From the NCBI GenBank assembly GCA_035526825.1, contig DATLBT010000040.1:1-47210 (forward strand): a DNA stretch of 47,210 bases, written 5' to 3'. The notes under the pieces were generated by a model. The model had not been told where the DNA came from. It made no database searches and saw only the letters and a list, made by a program, of their open reading frames with translations. Position 1 is the stretch's first letter; each line of letters begins with the position of its first letter. Below, in pieces: positions 24,984-32,748 of the stretch. Made by a program: the position numbers and the translations under genes. The DNA is from JACPFV01 sp035526825. GTDB taxonomy: Bacteria; Pseudomonadota; Gammaproteobacteria; Nevskiales; Nevskiaceae.

Positions 24984-25828
24984 AGCTCGTCATCATCAGC
25001 GGCCTTTCCGGGGCCGGCAAGACCGTCGCCCTCAAGCAGTACGAGGACCTCGGCTTTTTTTGCATCGACAACCTGCCGATGGGCCTGCTCGGCCCGCTGG
25101 CGCAGCGCTCGCTGCGCAACGAACGCTATGCGCGGCTCGCGGTCGGCATCGATGCGCGCGCCAGTCCGCGCGAGATCGCGCGATTCCCCGAGATCCTCGC
25201 GCGCCAGCGCGAGCGCGGCGTCGACTGCCAGGTGTTGTTCCTGACCGCGCACGACGACGTGATCCTGCGTCGCTACAGCGAAACGCGCCGCAAGCATCCG
25301 CTGACGGACGCGAAGCTGTCGCTGTCGGAGGCGATCTCGCGCGAGCGCGAATTGCTGGATCCGATCGCCAACGTCGCCGACGCGACGCTCGACACGTCCG
25401 ACCTCAACCTGCACGGGCTGCGCGAGGCCATCGCCCGGCGCCAGCCCGACGGCGCGCGGCGCCTGTCGCTGGTGCTGACCTCTTTCGGCTACAAGAACGG
25501 CCTGCCGTCGGGCGCGGATTACGTCTTCGACGTGCGCTGGATGCCCAACCCGCACTGGGTGCCGCAGCTGAAGCCGCTCGACGGCCGCGCGCCTGCGGTG
25601 GTGAAATTCCTCGAAAAGGAGGTTGGCGTGCGGCAGATGACGAAGGACATCGCCGATTTCCTCGAAGCCTGGCTGCCCCGGTTCGTGTCGCAGGACCGTG
25701 CTTATGTCACGGTCGCGATCGGCTGCACCGGCGGCCGGCACCGTTCGGTCTACGTGGTGGAAAAACTCGCCGCCGCGCTGCGCGGCCAGTACGACCCGGT
25801 GGTCGTCAAGCACAAGGAACTGTCGTGA
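24980..25828 (+). CDS. rapZ: RNase adapter protein RapZ
   Basis: Nucleotide- and RNA-binding adapter; in E. coli it hands the GlmZ small RNA to RNase E and so controls glucosamine-6-phosphate synthase. The 282-residue protein has an N-terminal P-loop GLSGAGKT at 8-15, FCIDNLP, and the C-terminal RNA-binding region with VTVAIGCTGGRHRSVYVVEK. It overlaps hprK by four bases (ATGA). No GlmY/GlmZ-like RNA is visible in this window, so its RNA partner is unknown here. Confidence 0.96.
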   Translation: MKLVIISGLSGAGKTVALKQYEDLGFFCIDNLPMGLLGPLAQRSLRNERYARLAVGIDARASPREIARFPEILARQRERGVDCQVLFLTAHDDVILRRYSETRRKHPLTDAKLSLSEAISRERELLDPIANVADATLDTSDLNLHGLREAIARRQPDGARRLSLVLTSFGYKNGLPSGADYVFDVRWMPNPHWVPQLKPLDGRAPAVVKFLEKEVGVRQMTKDIADFLEAWLPRFVSQDRAYVTVAIGCTGGRHRSVYVVEKLAAALRGQYDPVVVKHKELS

Positions 25829-25841
25829 AGAGAGCATCGAG

Positions 25842-26249
25842 ATGAGCGTCGGCGTATTGCTGGTCACGCATGGAAAACTGGGTCATTACCTCCTCAGCAC
25901 CATGACCGACACCATCGGCCCGTTGCCGCTGCAGGCGGACGTGCTCGAGGTGCGCCGGGTGCAGGATCCGAACGTGCTGCTGCGCCAGGGCGCGCGAACC
26001 ATCGAGCGGCTCGACCAGGGCCAGGGCGTGCTGATCCTGACCGACGCCTTCGGCTCGACCCCCAGCAACATTGCCTCGCGCCTGCACATCGAAGGTCGCA
26101 CCCTGACGGTGGCCGGCGTCAACATGCCGATGCTGCTGCGCCTGTTCAATTATCCGATGCTGGCGCTCAAAGAGCTCGCCACCGCGGCGGTCGAGGGCGG
26201 CCAGCGCGGCGTGGTGCTGTGCGACAAGCCTGCCGGGAGCGCCGAATGA
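25842..26249 (+). CDS. Mannose-family PTS EIIA domain protein
   Basis: A 135-residue EIIA(Man)-type protein with the phosphorylatable His10 in LLVTHGKLG and ILTDAFGSTPSNIASR. Normally EIIA(Man) feeds EIIB/C/D of a sugar transporter, but none is present, as is usual in betaproteobacteria where this protein is thought to be regulatory. It lies 13 bases after rapZ and overlaps the HPr gene by four bases. The weak SD fits translation coupled to rapZ. Confidence 0.93.
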   Translation: MSVGVLLVTHGKLGHYLLSTMTDTIGPLPLQADVLEVRRVQDPNVLLRQGARTIERLDQGQGVLILTDAFGSTPSNIASRLHIEGRTLTVAGVNMPMLLRLFNYPMLALKELATAAVEGGQRGVVLCDKPAGSAE

Positions 26250-26515
26250 GCGAGCGGACCGTGACGATCGTCAACCAGCTGGGCCTGCACGCGCGCGCAG
26301 CCGCCAAGCTGGTCACGCTGGCGGCCAAGTTCAAGAGCGAGATCCGCGTCAAGAAGGACGCCAAGGAAGTCAGCGGCAAGAGCATGATGGGCGTGTTGAT
26401 GCTGGCGGCGGCCCGGGGCAGCGTGCTGAAACTGAGCGCAGAAGGCCCCGACGCCGACAAGGCGCTGGAAGCGATCGAGGCCCTGATCGCGCGCAAGTTC
26501 GACGAGCCGGCCTGA
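26246..26515 (+). CDS. ptsH: Phosphocarrier protein HPr
   Basis: Small PTS phosphocarrier (89 residues). The EI-phosphorylated site is His15 in NQLGLHARAA and the HprK site is Ser46 in EVSGKSMMG. Both sites are intact, so the protein can integrate PEP-driven and ATP-driven phosphorylation. ATG 26246 overlaps the EIIA stop (ATGA). It is followed 4 bases later by ptsI. Confidence 0.96.
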   Translation: MSERTVTIVNQLGLHARAAAKLVTLAAKFKSEIRVKKDAKEVSGKSMMGVLMLAAARGSVLKLSAEGPDADKALEAIEALIARKFDEPA

Positions 26516-26519
26516 AGCC

Positions 26520-28259
26520 ATGGCCGTCTGGCTGGCCGGCATCGGCGTGTCCCGCGGCGTAGCCATCGGCCGCGTGCAGCGCATCCTCGGCGGCGACGGC
26601 GACATCCCCGAGTACCTGCTCGGCCAGGAAGAAGTAGAACCCGAAATCGAGCGTTTTACCGCGGCGCAAAAGCTCGCGCGCGATCAGTTGCGCGAGGTCC
26701 GCAAGCAGATTCCGCGCGGGCTGCCCGGCGAGATCGCGGCATTCATCGACACGCACCTGCTGATGCTGGACGACCGCTCGCTGAAGGACGCGGTCATCGC
26801 GATCATCCGCCAGACCCGCATCAACGCCGAGGTCGCGCTGTTGCGCCAGCGCGACCAGCTGATCCAGGTGTTCGAGCAGATGGAGGATCCGTACCTGCGC
26901 ACGCGCAAGGACGACGTCAGCCACGTGGCCGATCGCATCCTGCGCATCCTGATCAAGAGCGAAAAGGGCATGCTGCCCAAGGCGGGCGCCACGCGGGAGC
27001 CGCAGGTGATCGTCGCTGACGACCTCGCGCCGGCCGATGTCATTTTGATGGCGCAGCAGCACGTCGTGGCGTTCATCACCGAGTACGGCGGCCCGCTCTC
27101 GCACACCGCGATCCTGGCGCGCTCGATCGGCTTGCCGGGCATCGTCGGCCTGCACGGCGCGCGGCGGCTGCTGCAGGAGGACGAGCTGCTGATCGTCGAT
27201 GGCGAGCCCGGCCATGCACTGGCTTCGCCCGACGCAGGCGCGCTGAAGTTCTACCGCGCCAAGCAGGACCAGCAGGCGGCAACGCGCAAGGCGCTGGGCA
27301 AGCTGAAAGACAAGGCCGCGGTGTCGCGCGACGGCCAGAAGATCACGCTGCTCGCGAACATCGAGTTGCCCGAGGACGCCAAGCACGCCGCCAAGATGGG
27401 TGCCGAGGGCGTCGGCCTCTACCGCACCGAGTTCCTCTACATGAACCGCGAGGGCCTGCCGGGCGAGGAGGAGCAGTACGAGGCCTACTCGCGCGTGGTG
27501 TCCTCGGTGAAGGGGCCGATCACCATTCGCACGCTCGACCTCGGCGCCGACAAGCAGGTCGACAGCGGCCGCGCGCACCACGGTCCGACGCCGAACAACC
27601 CGGCACTCGGGCTGCGCGCGATCCGCCTGTGCCTGCGCGAACCGGAGCTGTTCCGCTCGCAGGTCCGCGCGTTGCTGCGGGCCTCCGCGCACGGCAACGT
27701 CAAGATCATGCTGCCGATGATCTCGAGCCTGCAGGAGTTCAAGCAGGCACGGGCGTTGATGGACTCGGCGCGCGCCGAGCTGGTGCGCGAAAAGAAGAAG
27801 GTCGGCGAGAACGTCGAGATTGGCGCGATGATCGAGGTGCCGGCGGCGGCGATCTCGGCGCCGATCCTGGCGCGCCACGCCAAGTTCTTCTCGATCGGCA
27901 CCAACGACTTGATCCAGTACACGCTGGCGATCGACCGCGTCGACGACGAGGTCAACTACCTGTACGACCCGCTGCACCCGGCGGTGCTGCAACTGATCCG
28001 CCAGACCATCCAGGCCGGTGACCACGCCCGCATCCCGGTGGCCATGTGCGGCGAGATGGCGGGCGATCCGCGCTACACGCGGCTGCTGCTCGGACTCGGC
28101 CTCACCGAGTTCTCGATGCACCCGGCCGGCGTGCTCGAGGTCAAGCGCCTGATCATCGAGTCGGACATCGGCCAGTTGCGCACGCGCGTGGCGGAGATCC
28201 TCGACGACACCGACGGCTCGCGCCTGCGTGAGGACCTCGAGGCGCTGACGCACGCCTAG
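26520..28259 (+). CDS. ptsI: Phosphoenolpyruvate-protein phosphotransferase (enzyme I)
   Basis: Transfers phosphate from PEP to HPr His15. The 579-residue protein has the HPr-binding helical domain, active-site His195 in GGPLSHTAILARSIGLPGIVG, and the C-terminal PEP-binding TIM barrel with GVGLYRTEFLYMNRE, IKIMLPMISS-type and FFSIGTNDLIQYTLAIDR. Length and motifs are typical. Its TAG stop (28257-28259) overlaps the TAG of the convergent CDF gene in the shared CTAG. Confidence 0.97.
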   Translation: MAVWLAGIGVSRGVAIGRVQRILGGDGDIPEYLLGQEEVEPEIERFTAAQKLARDQLREVRKQIPRGLPGEIAAFIDTHLLMLDDRSLKDAVIAIIRQTRINAEVALLRQRDQLIQVFEQMEDPYLRTRKDDVSHVADRILRILIKSEKGMLPKAGATREPQVIVADDLAPADVILMAQQHVVAFITEYGGPLSHTAILARSIGLPGIVGLHGARRLLQEDELLIVDGEPGHALASPDAGALKFYRAKQDQQAATRKALGKLKDKAAVSRDGQKITLLANIELPEDAKHAAKMGAEGVGLYRTEFLYMNREGLPGEEEQYEAYSRVVSSVKGPITIRTLDLGADKQVDSGRAHHGPTPNNPALGLRAIRLCLREPELFRSQVRALLRASAHGNVKIMLPMISSLQEFKQARALMDSARAELVREKKKVGENVEIGAMIEVPAAAISAPILARHAKFFSIGTNDLIQYTLAIDRVDDEVNYLYDPLHPAVLQLIRQTIQAGDHARIPVAMCGEMAGDPRYTRLLLGLGLTEFSMHPAGVLEVKRLIIESDIGQLRTRVAEILDDTDGSRLREDLEALTHA

Positions 28260-29176
28260 TCGTGGTGGGCGCGCTCCGGCGGCTCGACATGGATCGTCGC
28301 GTGCACCGGGCCGAAGCGCTCGGTGAGGCGACGCTCGATTTCCTCGGTCATCCGGTGCGATGCCGCCACGTCCGTGGCGGACGTGACGAGGTGCATCTCG
28401 ACGAAGACCTGGCGTCCGATCAGCCCGCGGGAGGTCACGTCGTGGCAGTCGAGCACGCCCGGCACGCCGCGCGCGAGCAGCTCGATCGCTTCGGGCGCGA
28501 TCGCGCTCGCGTCGACCAGCCACGGCAGGTTGCCGCGCAAGACGTTCCAGCCGCTCCACAGCACTGCGGCCGCCACCGGCACTGCGAGCGCAACATCGAG
28601 CCACTGCCAGCCGGTGAGCCAAAGGCCTACGGCGCCAGCCACCACGCCGAGCGTGATCCAGATGTCGCCGAGCGTGTGCTCGGCGTCCGCCAGCAACAAA
28701 GGGCTGTTCAGGCGCCGGCCGCGGCGGCGTTCGTAGAGCGCGACGAACACGTTGACCGCCAGCACCAGCACCAGCAGCGCGATCTCCGGCGGCCCCATGG
28801 TCACGCTCGTTGCAGTGCCCGCGAGCAGGCGCCCGGCGGCGGCCTGCACCACCTCGAAGCAGGCGATGCCGAGCAGCGCCGCGATGCCGAGCGCGCCAAG
28901 CGCCTCGAATTTCTGGTGGCCGTACGGATGCTCGCGGTCCGGCGGCGACGAGGACCAGTGGCTGACGACGAGGCCCAGCACGTTGTTGGCGCCGTCGGTG
29001 AGGCTGTGCATCGCGTCCGCCAGCACCGCGAGCGAGCCGGTGCTGAACCCGACGACTGCCTTGATGGCGCTCACCGCGAGGTTCAGGACGAGCGTGAGCC
29101 AGAGCACGCGCCGGACTTGACGGGCGTATGCCGTGCCTGCGGGCGGAGCGTAAGTTGGAATGTCGAGGTCGTGCAT
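28256..29176 (-). CDS. Cation diffusion facilitator metal exporter
   Basis: A 306-residue proton-coupled divalent-metal exporter with six predicted helices and a C-terminal cytosolic domain (about 215-300, ending IHVEPPERAHHD). The transport-site residues are HSLTD in helix 2 and EHTLGD in helix 5, an HD-HD pattern that usually indicates Zn2+/Cd2+ selectivity. I started at ATG 29176; the frame continues upstream, but the Met-His-Asp start gives a normal family N-terminus and leaves room before the divergent cls gene. Confidence 0.92.
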   Translation of the reverse strand: MHDLDIPTYAPPAGTAYARQVRRVLWLTLVLNLAVSAIKAVVGFSTGSLAVLADAMHSLTDGANNVLGLVVSHWSSSPPDREHPYGHQKFEALGALGIAALLGIACFEVVQAAAGRLLAGTATSVTMGPPEIALLVLVLAVNVFVALYERRRGRRLNSPLLLADAEHTLGDIWITLGVVAGAVGLWLTGWQWLDVALAVPVAAAVLWSGWNVLRGNLPWLVDASAIAPEAIELLARGVPGVLDCHDVTSRGLIGRQVFVEMHLVTSATDVAASHRMTEEIERRLTERFGPVHATIHVEPPERAHHD

Positions 29177-29233
29177 GGGCCGGATTCTGCCATTGCCCGA
29201 CCGTGCAAAGAACGAACCCGGTAAAGTTTCCCC

Positions 29234-30643
29234 ATGCCCGACGCGATCGCCGGTTTCGGCAAGCCCTTGCTGCTGCTGGTCTACCTGCTGGCCGCTGCAT
29301 GGATCACCGGCCACGCGCTGCTGAACAAGCGCGAACCACGCTCGGCATTGGGCTGGATCGTGCTGGCCTGGATGTTGCCGCTGCTAGGCGCGTTGCTGTA
29401 TTTCTGGCTCGGGGTGAATCGCCTCGAGCGGCGCGCGCAGCGCGAACTCGGCATCGCGCCACTGCGCGAAGTGCCCCCGAGCGAGCCTCTGCCGGACGTG
29501 CCGGGCGTGCCGGTCGAAGTGCGCGAGCTGCTGCGCCTCGGCCGTATCCTCACCGGCCGGCCGCTGGCGCCTGGAAACTCCGTGACGCCGCTGCACGGCG
29601 GGGAGCAGGCCTATCCAGACATGCTCGCCGCCATCGCACGCGCGCGAAAAACGGTGTGGCTGGAAACCTACATTTTCGACCACGGCGAGGCCGCGCAGGC
29701 ATTCGCGCTCGCGCTTGGCGACGCCCAGCGTCGCGGCGTACACGTTCGCGTACTGCTCGATGGCGTGGGCTCGCTGACCCTGCACGGCCGCGGCATCCGG
29801 CTGCTGCACTCGCAGGACATCACGACGGCCAAGTTCCTGCCGCTGAAACTGTTCCCGCCGATGCTGCATGCCAACCTGCGCAACCACCACAAGCTGCTGG
29901 TAGTCGACGGAAGCATCGCGTTCACCGGCGGCATGAACGTCAGCGACACGCACTACGTCGAGCGCGGTGGCATGGCGGACCTGCAGTTCCGCATCGAGGG
30001 CCCGGTGGTGGCCCAGCTCGAAGGCGTGTTCATCGACGACTGGCGTTTCGCGGCCGGCGAGAAGCTGGCGCCGACCGAGCCGCCGCCCGCATCGGGCACG
30101 GTGACCTGCCGTGTCGTCACTGACGGCCCCAACGACGCGGTCGATCGCCTGCAGCTGATTTTGCTCGCCGCGATTGCCAACGCGCACAAACGGGTCTGCA
30201 TCATGACGCCGTACCTCATCCCCACGCCCGAGTTGTCCGGCGCGCTGCAGGCGGCGGCGCTGCGCGGGCTTTCGATCGAGATCGTGCTGCCGCGCAAGAG
30301 CGACCAGTTCTGGGTCGATGCCGCGACGCGCCGCTGGCTGACGCAGTTGGTGGGACGCGCGGTGAAGGTGCATTACCGAGCCGATCGCGCGCACACCAAG
30401 CTGTTCATCATGGATGGCTACTACGCGCTGGTCGGCTCGGCCAACATGGATCCGCGCAGCCTGCGGCTCAACTTCGAGCTCGACGTGGAGCTTTACCACA
30501 CCGGCGTAGTGGGGGAGCTGCAGCGGCACTTCGACGAAGTGCGCGCACGCAGCGTCGAGGTCACCGAGGCGACGCTGCGCCGGCGGCCGCTGTGGCGGCG
30601 GCTCGCCGACGCCGCGATGTGGCTGTTCTCGCCCTACCTCTGA
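29234..30643 (+). CDS. cls: Cardiolipin synthase (phospholipase D family)
   Basis: Inner-membrane enzyme making cardiolipin from two phosphatidylglycerols. The 469-residue protein has two N-terminal helices (about residues 8-28 and 38-60), then two HKD motifs: H218-x-K220-x4-D225 in HHKLLVVD and H387-x-K389-x4-D394 in HTKLFIMD, followed by GSANMDPRS. Architecture and length match ClsA-type enzymes. It is convergent with ohr, with 3 bases between stops. Confidence 0.94.
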   Translation: MPDAIAGFGKPLLLLVYLLAAAWITGHALLNKREPRSALGWIVLAWMLPLLGALLYFWLGVNRLERRAQRELGIAPLREVPPSEPLPDVPGVPVEVRELLRLGRILTGRPLAPGNSVTPLHGGEQAYPDMLAAIARARKTVWLETYIFDHGEAAQAFALALGDAQRRGVHVRVLLDGVGSLTLHGRGIRLLHSQDITTAKFLPLKLFPPMLHANLRNHHKLLVVDGSIAFTGGMNVSDTHYVERGGMADLQFRIEGPVVAQLEGVFIDDWRFAAGEKLAPTEPPPASGTVTCRVVTDGPNDAVDRLQLILLAAIANAHKRVCIMTPYLIPTPELSGALQAAALRGLSIEIVLPRKSDQFWVDAATRRWLTQLVGRAVKVHYRADRAHTKLFIMDGYYALVGSANMDPRSLRLNFELDVELYHTGVVGELQRHFDEVRARSVEVTEATLRRRPLWRRLADAAMWLFSPYL

Positions 30644-30646
30644 GCC

Positions 30647-31075
30647 TCAGGCCAGGACGGTCCTCACGCTCACGTCGACGTTGCCCTTGATCGCCTTCGA
30701 GTACGGGCAGAACTTGTGGCCGGCCTCGACGATTTTTTCCGCATCGGCCTGCGACAGGCCGCCGACCTTGGCGGTGAGCTCGACCTTGAGCCCGAAGCCG
30801 GTCGCATCCTTGCCGATGCCGACCGCGCACTCGATGTCGAGCGAGGCGGGCTTCAGCTTCATCTGCGTAGCGAGGTAATCCACCGCGCCCGCAAAGCAGG
30901 CTGCATAGCCGGCCGCGAAGAGGTCTTCCGGTGTGGTCGTTCCCGGCTTGCCGGGACCGCCCATCGCCTTGGGCACCGACAGGTTGGCCTTGACCAGGCC
31001 GTCGCTCGATTCAGTGGTGCCGTTGCGGCCGCCGGTGGCCTTGGCGTGGGCGGTGTACAGGACTTGGACGGACAT
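30647..31075 (-). CDS. ohr: Organic hydroperoxide resistance protein (Ohr)
   Basis: Thiol peroxidase that reduces organic hydroperoxides using lipoyl cofactors. The 142-residue OsmC-family protein has the catalytic pair Cys60 in GYAACFAGAV and Cys123 in HKFCPYSKA, and the Ohr-type start VLYTAHAKATGGRNG. No ohrR regulator is adjacent. An SD GGAGAG lies just upstream of the ATG. Confidence 0.95.
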   Translation of the reverse strand: MSVQVLYTAHAKATGGRNGTTESSDGLVKANLSVPKAMGGPGKPGTTTPEDLFAAGYAACFAGAVDYLATQMKLKPASLDIECAVGIGKDATGFGLKVELTAKVGGLSQADAEKIVEAGHKFCPYSKAIKGNVDVSVRTVLA

Positions 31076-31143
31076 GGGAGCTCTCCTCGATCTTTCGGAC
31101 TTGCGACTCTAACCGCGTTCGGGGCCGGGTTAAACTCGTTTCC

Positions 31144-31977
31144 ATGCAAGCCGCCACGCCCGACAACGTCCTGGTGCGCGTGCGCGGCCTGTCGTTCTCC
31201 TACGGCCCGCGCCGCGTACTCGACGGGCTCGACCTCGACATCCGCCGCGGCCGCGTCACCGCGATCATCGGTCCTTCCGGCAGCGGCAAGTCCACGCTGC
31301 TCGGCCTGCTCGGCGGCCAGTTGCGGCCCGATGCCGGCACGGTGCATGTCGACGGCACCGACGTCCACGCGCTGTCGCGCAAGGACCTGTACCAGCTGCG
31401 CAAGGGCATGGGCATGATGTTCCAGCGCCATGCGCTGCTGACCGACCTCACGGTGTTCGACAACATCGCGTTTCCGCTGCGCGAGCACACCGACCTGACC
31501 GAGCCGATGATCCGCGACATCGTGCTGATGAAGCTGCAGGTGATCGGCCTGCGCGGCTCGCGCGACCTTTATCCGGAGCAGTTGTCGGGCGGCATGATGC
31601 GGCGCGTGGCGCTGGCGCGCGCCATCGCGCTGGATCCCGAACTGGTGATGTACGACGAGCCGTTCGCGGGCCTCGACCCGATCACGCTCGGCGTGCTGAT
31701 GAAGCTGATCCGCATGCTGAACGACAACCTTGGCCTCACCGCGATCGTGGTGTCGCACAGCGTCGAAGAGGTGCTCGCCGTGGCCGACGACGTCTGCGTG
31801 CTGGCCGACGGCAAGGTGCAGTTGCGCGGCACGCCCGACGAGATCCGTGGCTCGACGGAGGAACACGTGCAGCAGTTCCTCACCGGCCGCGAGCAGGGCC
31901 CGGTGTCGTTCCACTATCCGGCGCCGCCGGTCGAGGATGATTACCTGAAGCGCCGGGGGCGCGCCGGCACCTTCTAG
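31144..31977 (+). CDS. mlaF: Phospholipid ABC transporter ATPase MlaF, without adjacent mlaE/D/C/B
   Basis: ATPase of the Mla system that moves phospholipids between the membranes. The 277-residue protein has Walker A GPSGSGKST at 43-51, LSGGMMRRVALARAI, Walker B VMYDEPFAGLDP, and the MlaF-typical EHTDLTEPMIRDIVLMKL, and ends with the VSFHYPAPP tail. In most genomes mlaE and mlaD follow immediately; here the next gene is lexA, 30 bases on. The Mla partners must be elsewhere, or the operon has been split. It could be another ABC ATPase of the same class, but the tail supports MlaF. Confidence 0.88.
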   Translation: MQAATPDNVLVRVRGLSFSYGPRRVLDGLDLDIRRGRVTAIIGPSGSGKSTLLGLLGGQLRPDAGTVHVDGTDVHALSRKDLYQLRKGMGMMFQRHALLTDLTVFDNIAFPLREHTDLTEPMIRDIVLMKLQVIGLRGSRDLYPEQLSGGMMRRVALARAIALDPELVMYDEPFAGLDPITLGVLMKLIRMLNDNLGLTAIVVSHSVEEVLAVADDVCVLADGKVQLRGTPDEIRGSTEEHVQQFLTGREQGPVSFHYPAPPVEDDYLKRRGRAGTF

Positions 31978-32005
31978 TTGCCAGCAGCCGGCAAAGGTGT
32001 ACCAT
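31978..32005 (+). promoter_or_regulatory. Candidate sigma-70 promoter for lexA-imuA-imuB-dnaE2
   Basis: TTGCCA (31978-31983, 5 of 6 to the -35 consensus), 16 bases, then TACCAT (32000-32005, 4 of 6 to the -10 consensus). Predicted transcription start lies about 32011-32014, at or next to an ATG, so the transcript could be leaderless. The -10 overlaps the palindromic operator. Inference from sequence only. Confidence 0.45.
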
Positions 32006-32019
32006 ACATGCGTATGGTA
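32000..32019. promoter_or_regulatory. Palindromic operator, candidate LexA-type box
   Basis: TACCATAC-ATGC-GTATGGTA: perfect 8-base inverted arms with a 4-base spacer. It overlaps the candidate -10 and contains both possible lexA start codons (32008 and 32014). It differs from the CTGT-N8-ACAG box of E. coli LexA, as expected for the second LexA type that regulates its own imuA-imuB-dnaE2 cassette in several proteobacteria. Confidence 0.6.
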
Positions 32020-32748
32020 TCCCTCAAATCGCTGCTGCCCCTCACCGAGAAGCAGGAAAAAATCCTCGCCTTCGTACGCGAGCAGGTGCGCGGCACCGGC
32101 ATGCCGCCGACGCGCGAGGAAATTGCGCGGGAGTTTGGTTTTGCGGTGCGGGCGAGTGCGGAGGAGCACCTGCGCGCCATTGCGCGGAAGGGCTATATCG
32201 AGCTGATCCCCGGCGCTTCGCGTGGCATCAGGCTGAAAAATGGGGACGCACACCCTTTTCGTGCGACCTTCGCTGGACGAGAAGAGATGTCGGAAAAGGG
32301 TGTGCGTCCCTATTTTTCGCTGCCGGTGGTTGGGCGGGTTGCCGCTGGCGAGCCGATTCTTTCCGCTGAGCATGTCGAATCCACGCTCGCAGTCGATCCG
32401 GCGCTGTTCCATCCGCGCGCGGATTTCCTGTTCCGGGTGCAGGGCCGCTCGATGCAGGACGCCGGCATCCTCGACGGCGACCTCGTCGGCGTGCGCCAGC
32501 AGGACGTCGCCGAGAACGGCCAGATCGTGGTGGCGCGCCTGGCCGGCCGGAAGACCGGTGAAGACGAAATCACGCTCAAGAGATATTTCCGCCGCGGACA
32601 TCGCGTGGAGCTGCGCGCCGAGAATCGCGACTACGCGCCGATCGAGATCGACCTCGGCGCACAGGATCCTGAAACGCAGGAGCGCGCGCCGGTGGCGATC
32701 GAAGGTTTATATGTCGGCCTGATCCGCATCGGCGGAGGCAAGCGCTGA
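32008..32748 (+). CDS. lexA: LexA repressor (imu-cassette type) with a repeat-encoded linker insertion
   Basis: SOS repressor that self-cleaves when RecA is activated. From ATG 32008 it has 246 residues, against about 200-220 in typical LexA: a winged HTH (TEKQEKILAFVREQV, PPTREEIAREFGFAV, to about residue 75), the cleavage site Ala113-Gly114 in VGRVAAGEP, the catalytic Ser148 in GRSMQDAG and Lys191 in TLKRYF. Residues 76-104 are encoded by an 84-base inverted repeat inserted exactly in frame between the DNA-binding domain and the cleavage region. ATG 32014 is an alternative start; the AAAGGTG upstream favours 32008, unless the mRNA is leaderless. First gene of the lexA-imuA-imuB-dnaE2 operon; its stop overlaps imuA. 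Confidence 0.93.
   Translation: MRMVSLKSLLPLTEKQEKILAFVREQVRGTGMPPTREEIAREFGFAVRASAEEHLRAIARKGYIELIPGASRGIRLKNGDAHPFRATFAGREEMSEKGVRPYFSLPVVGRVAAGEPILSAEHVESTLAVDPALFHPRADFLFRVQGRSMQDAGILDGDLVGVRQQDVAENGQIVVARLAGRKTGEDEITLKRYFRRGHRVELRAENRDYAPIEIDLGAQDPETQERAPVAIEGLYVGLIRIGGGKR
32235..32318. repeat. 84-base inverted repeat (REP/BIME-like) inside lexA
   Basis: Arms 32235-32260 and 32293-32318 are 26 bases long with one mismatch, separated by 32 bases. The core word is GGGGACGCACACCC. The 84-base length equals 28 codons and contains no in-frame stop. Arm length and identity make chance very unlikely. The core word resembles REP palindromes mobilised by REP-associated tyrosine transposases, but that link is from memory. 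Confidence 0.93.

Noticed and set aside
26370..29300. 976-codon open frame on the minus strand across ptsI and ptsH
   Set aside because: It lies opposite secure genes with strong motifs, has Arg/Ala/His-rich low-complexity sequence, and is a by-product of high GC content.
31978..32019. E. coli-type SOS box CTGT-N8-ACAG upstream of lexA
   Set aside because: No such sequence is present there; the palindrome has different half sites.
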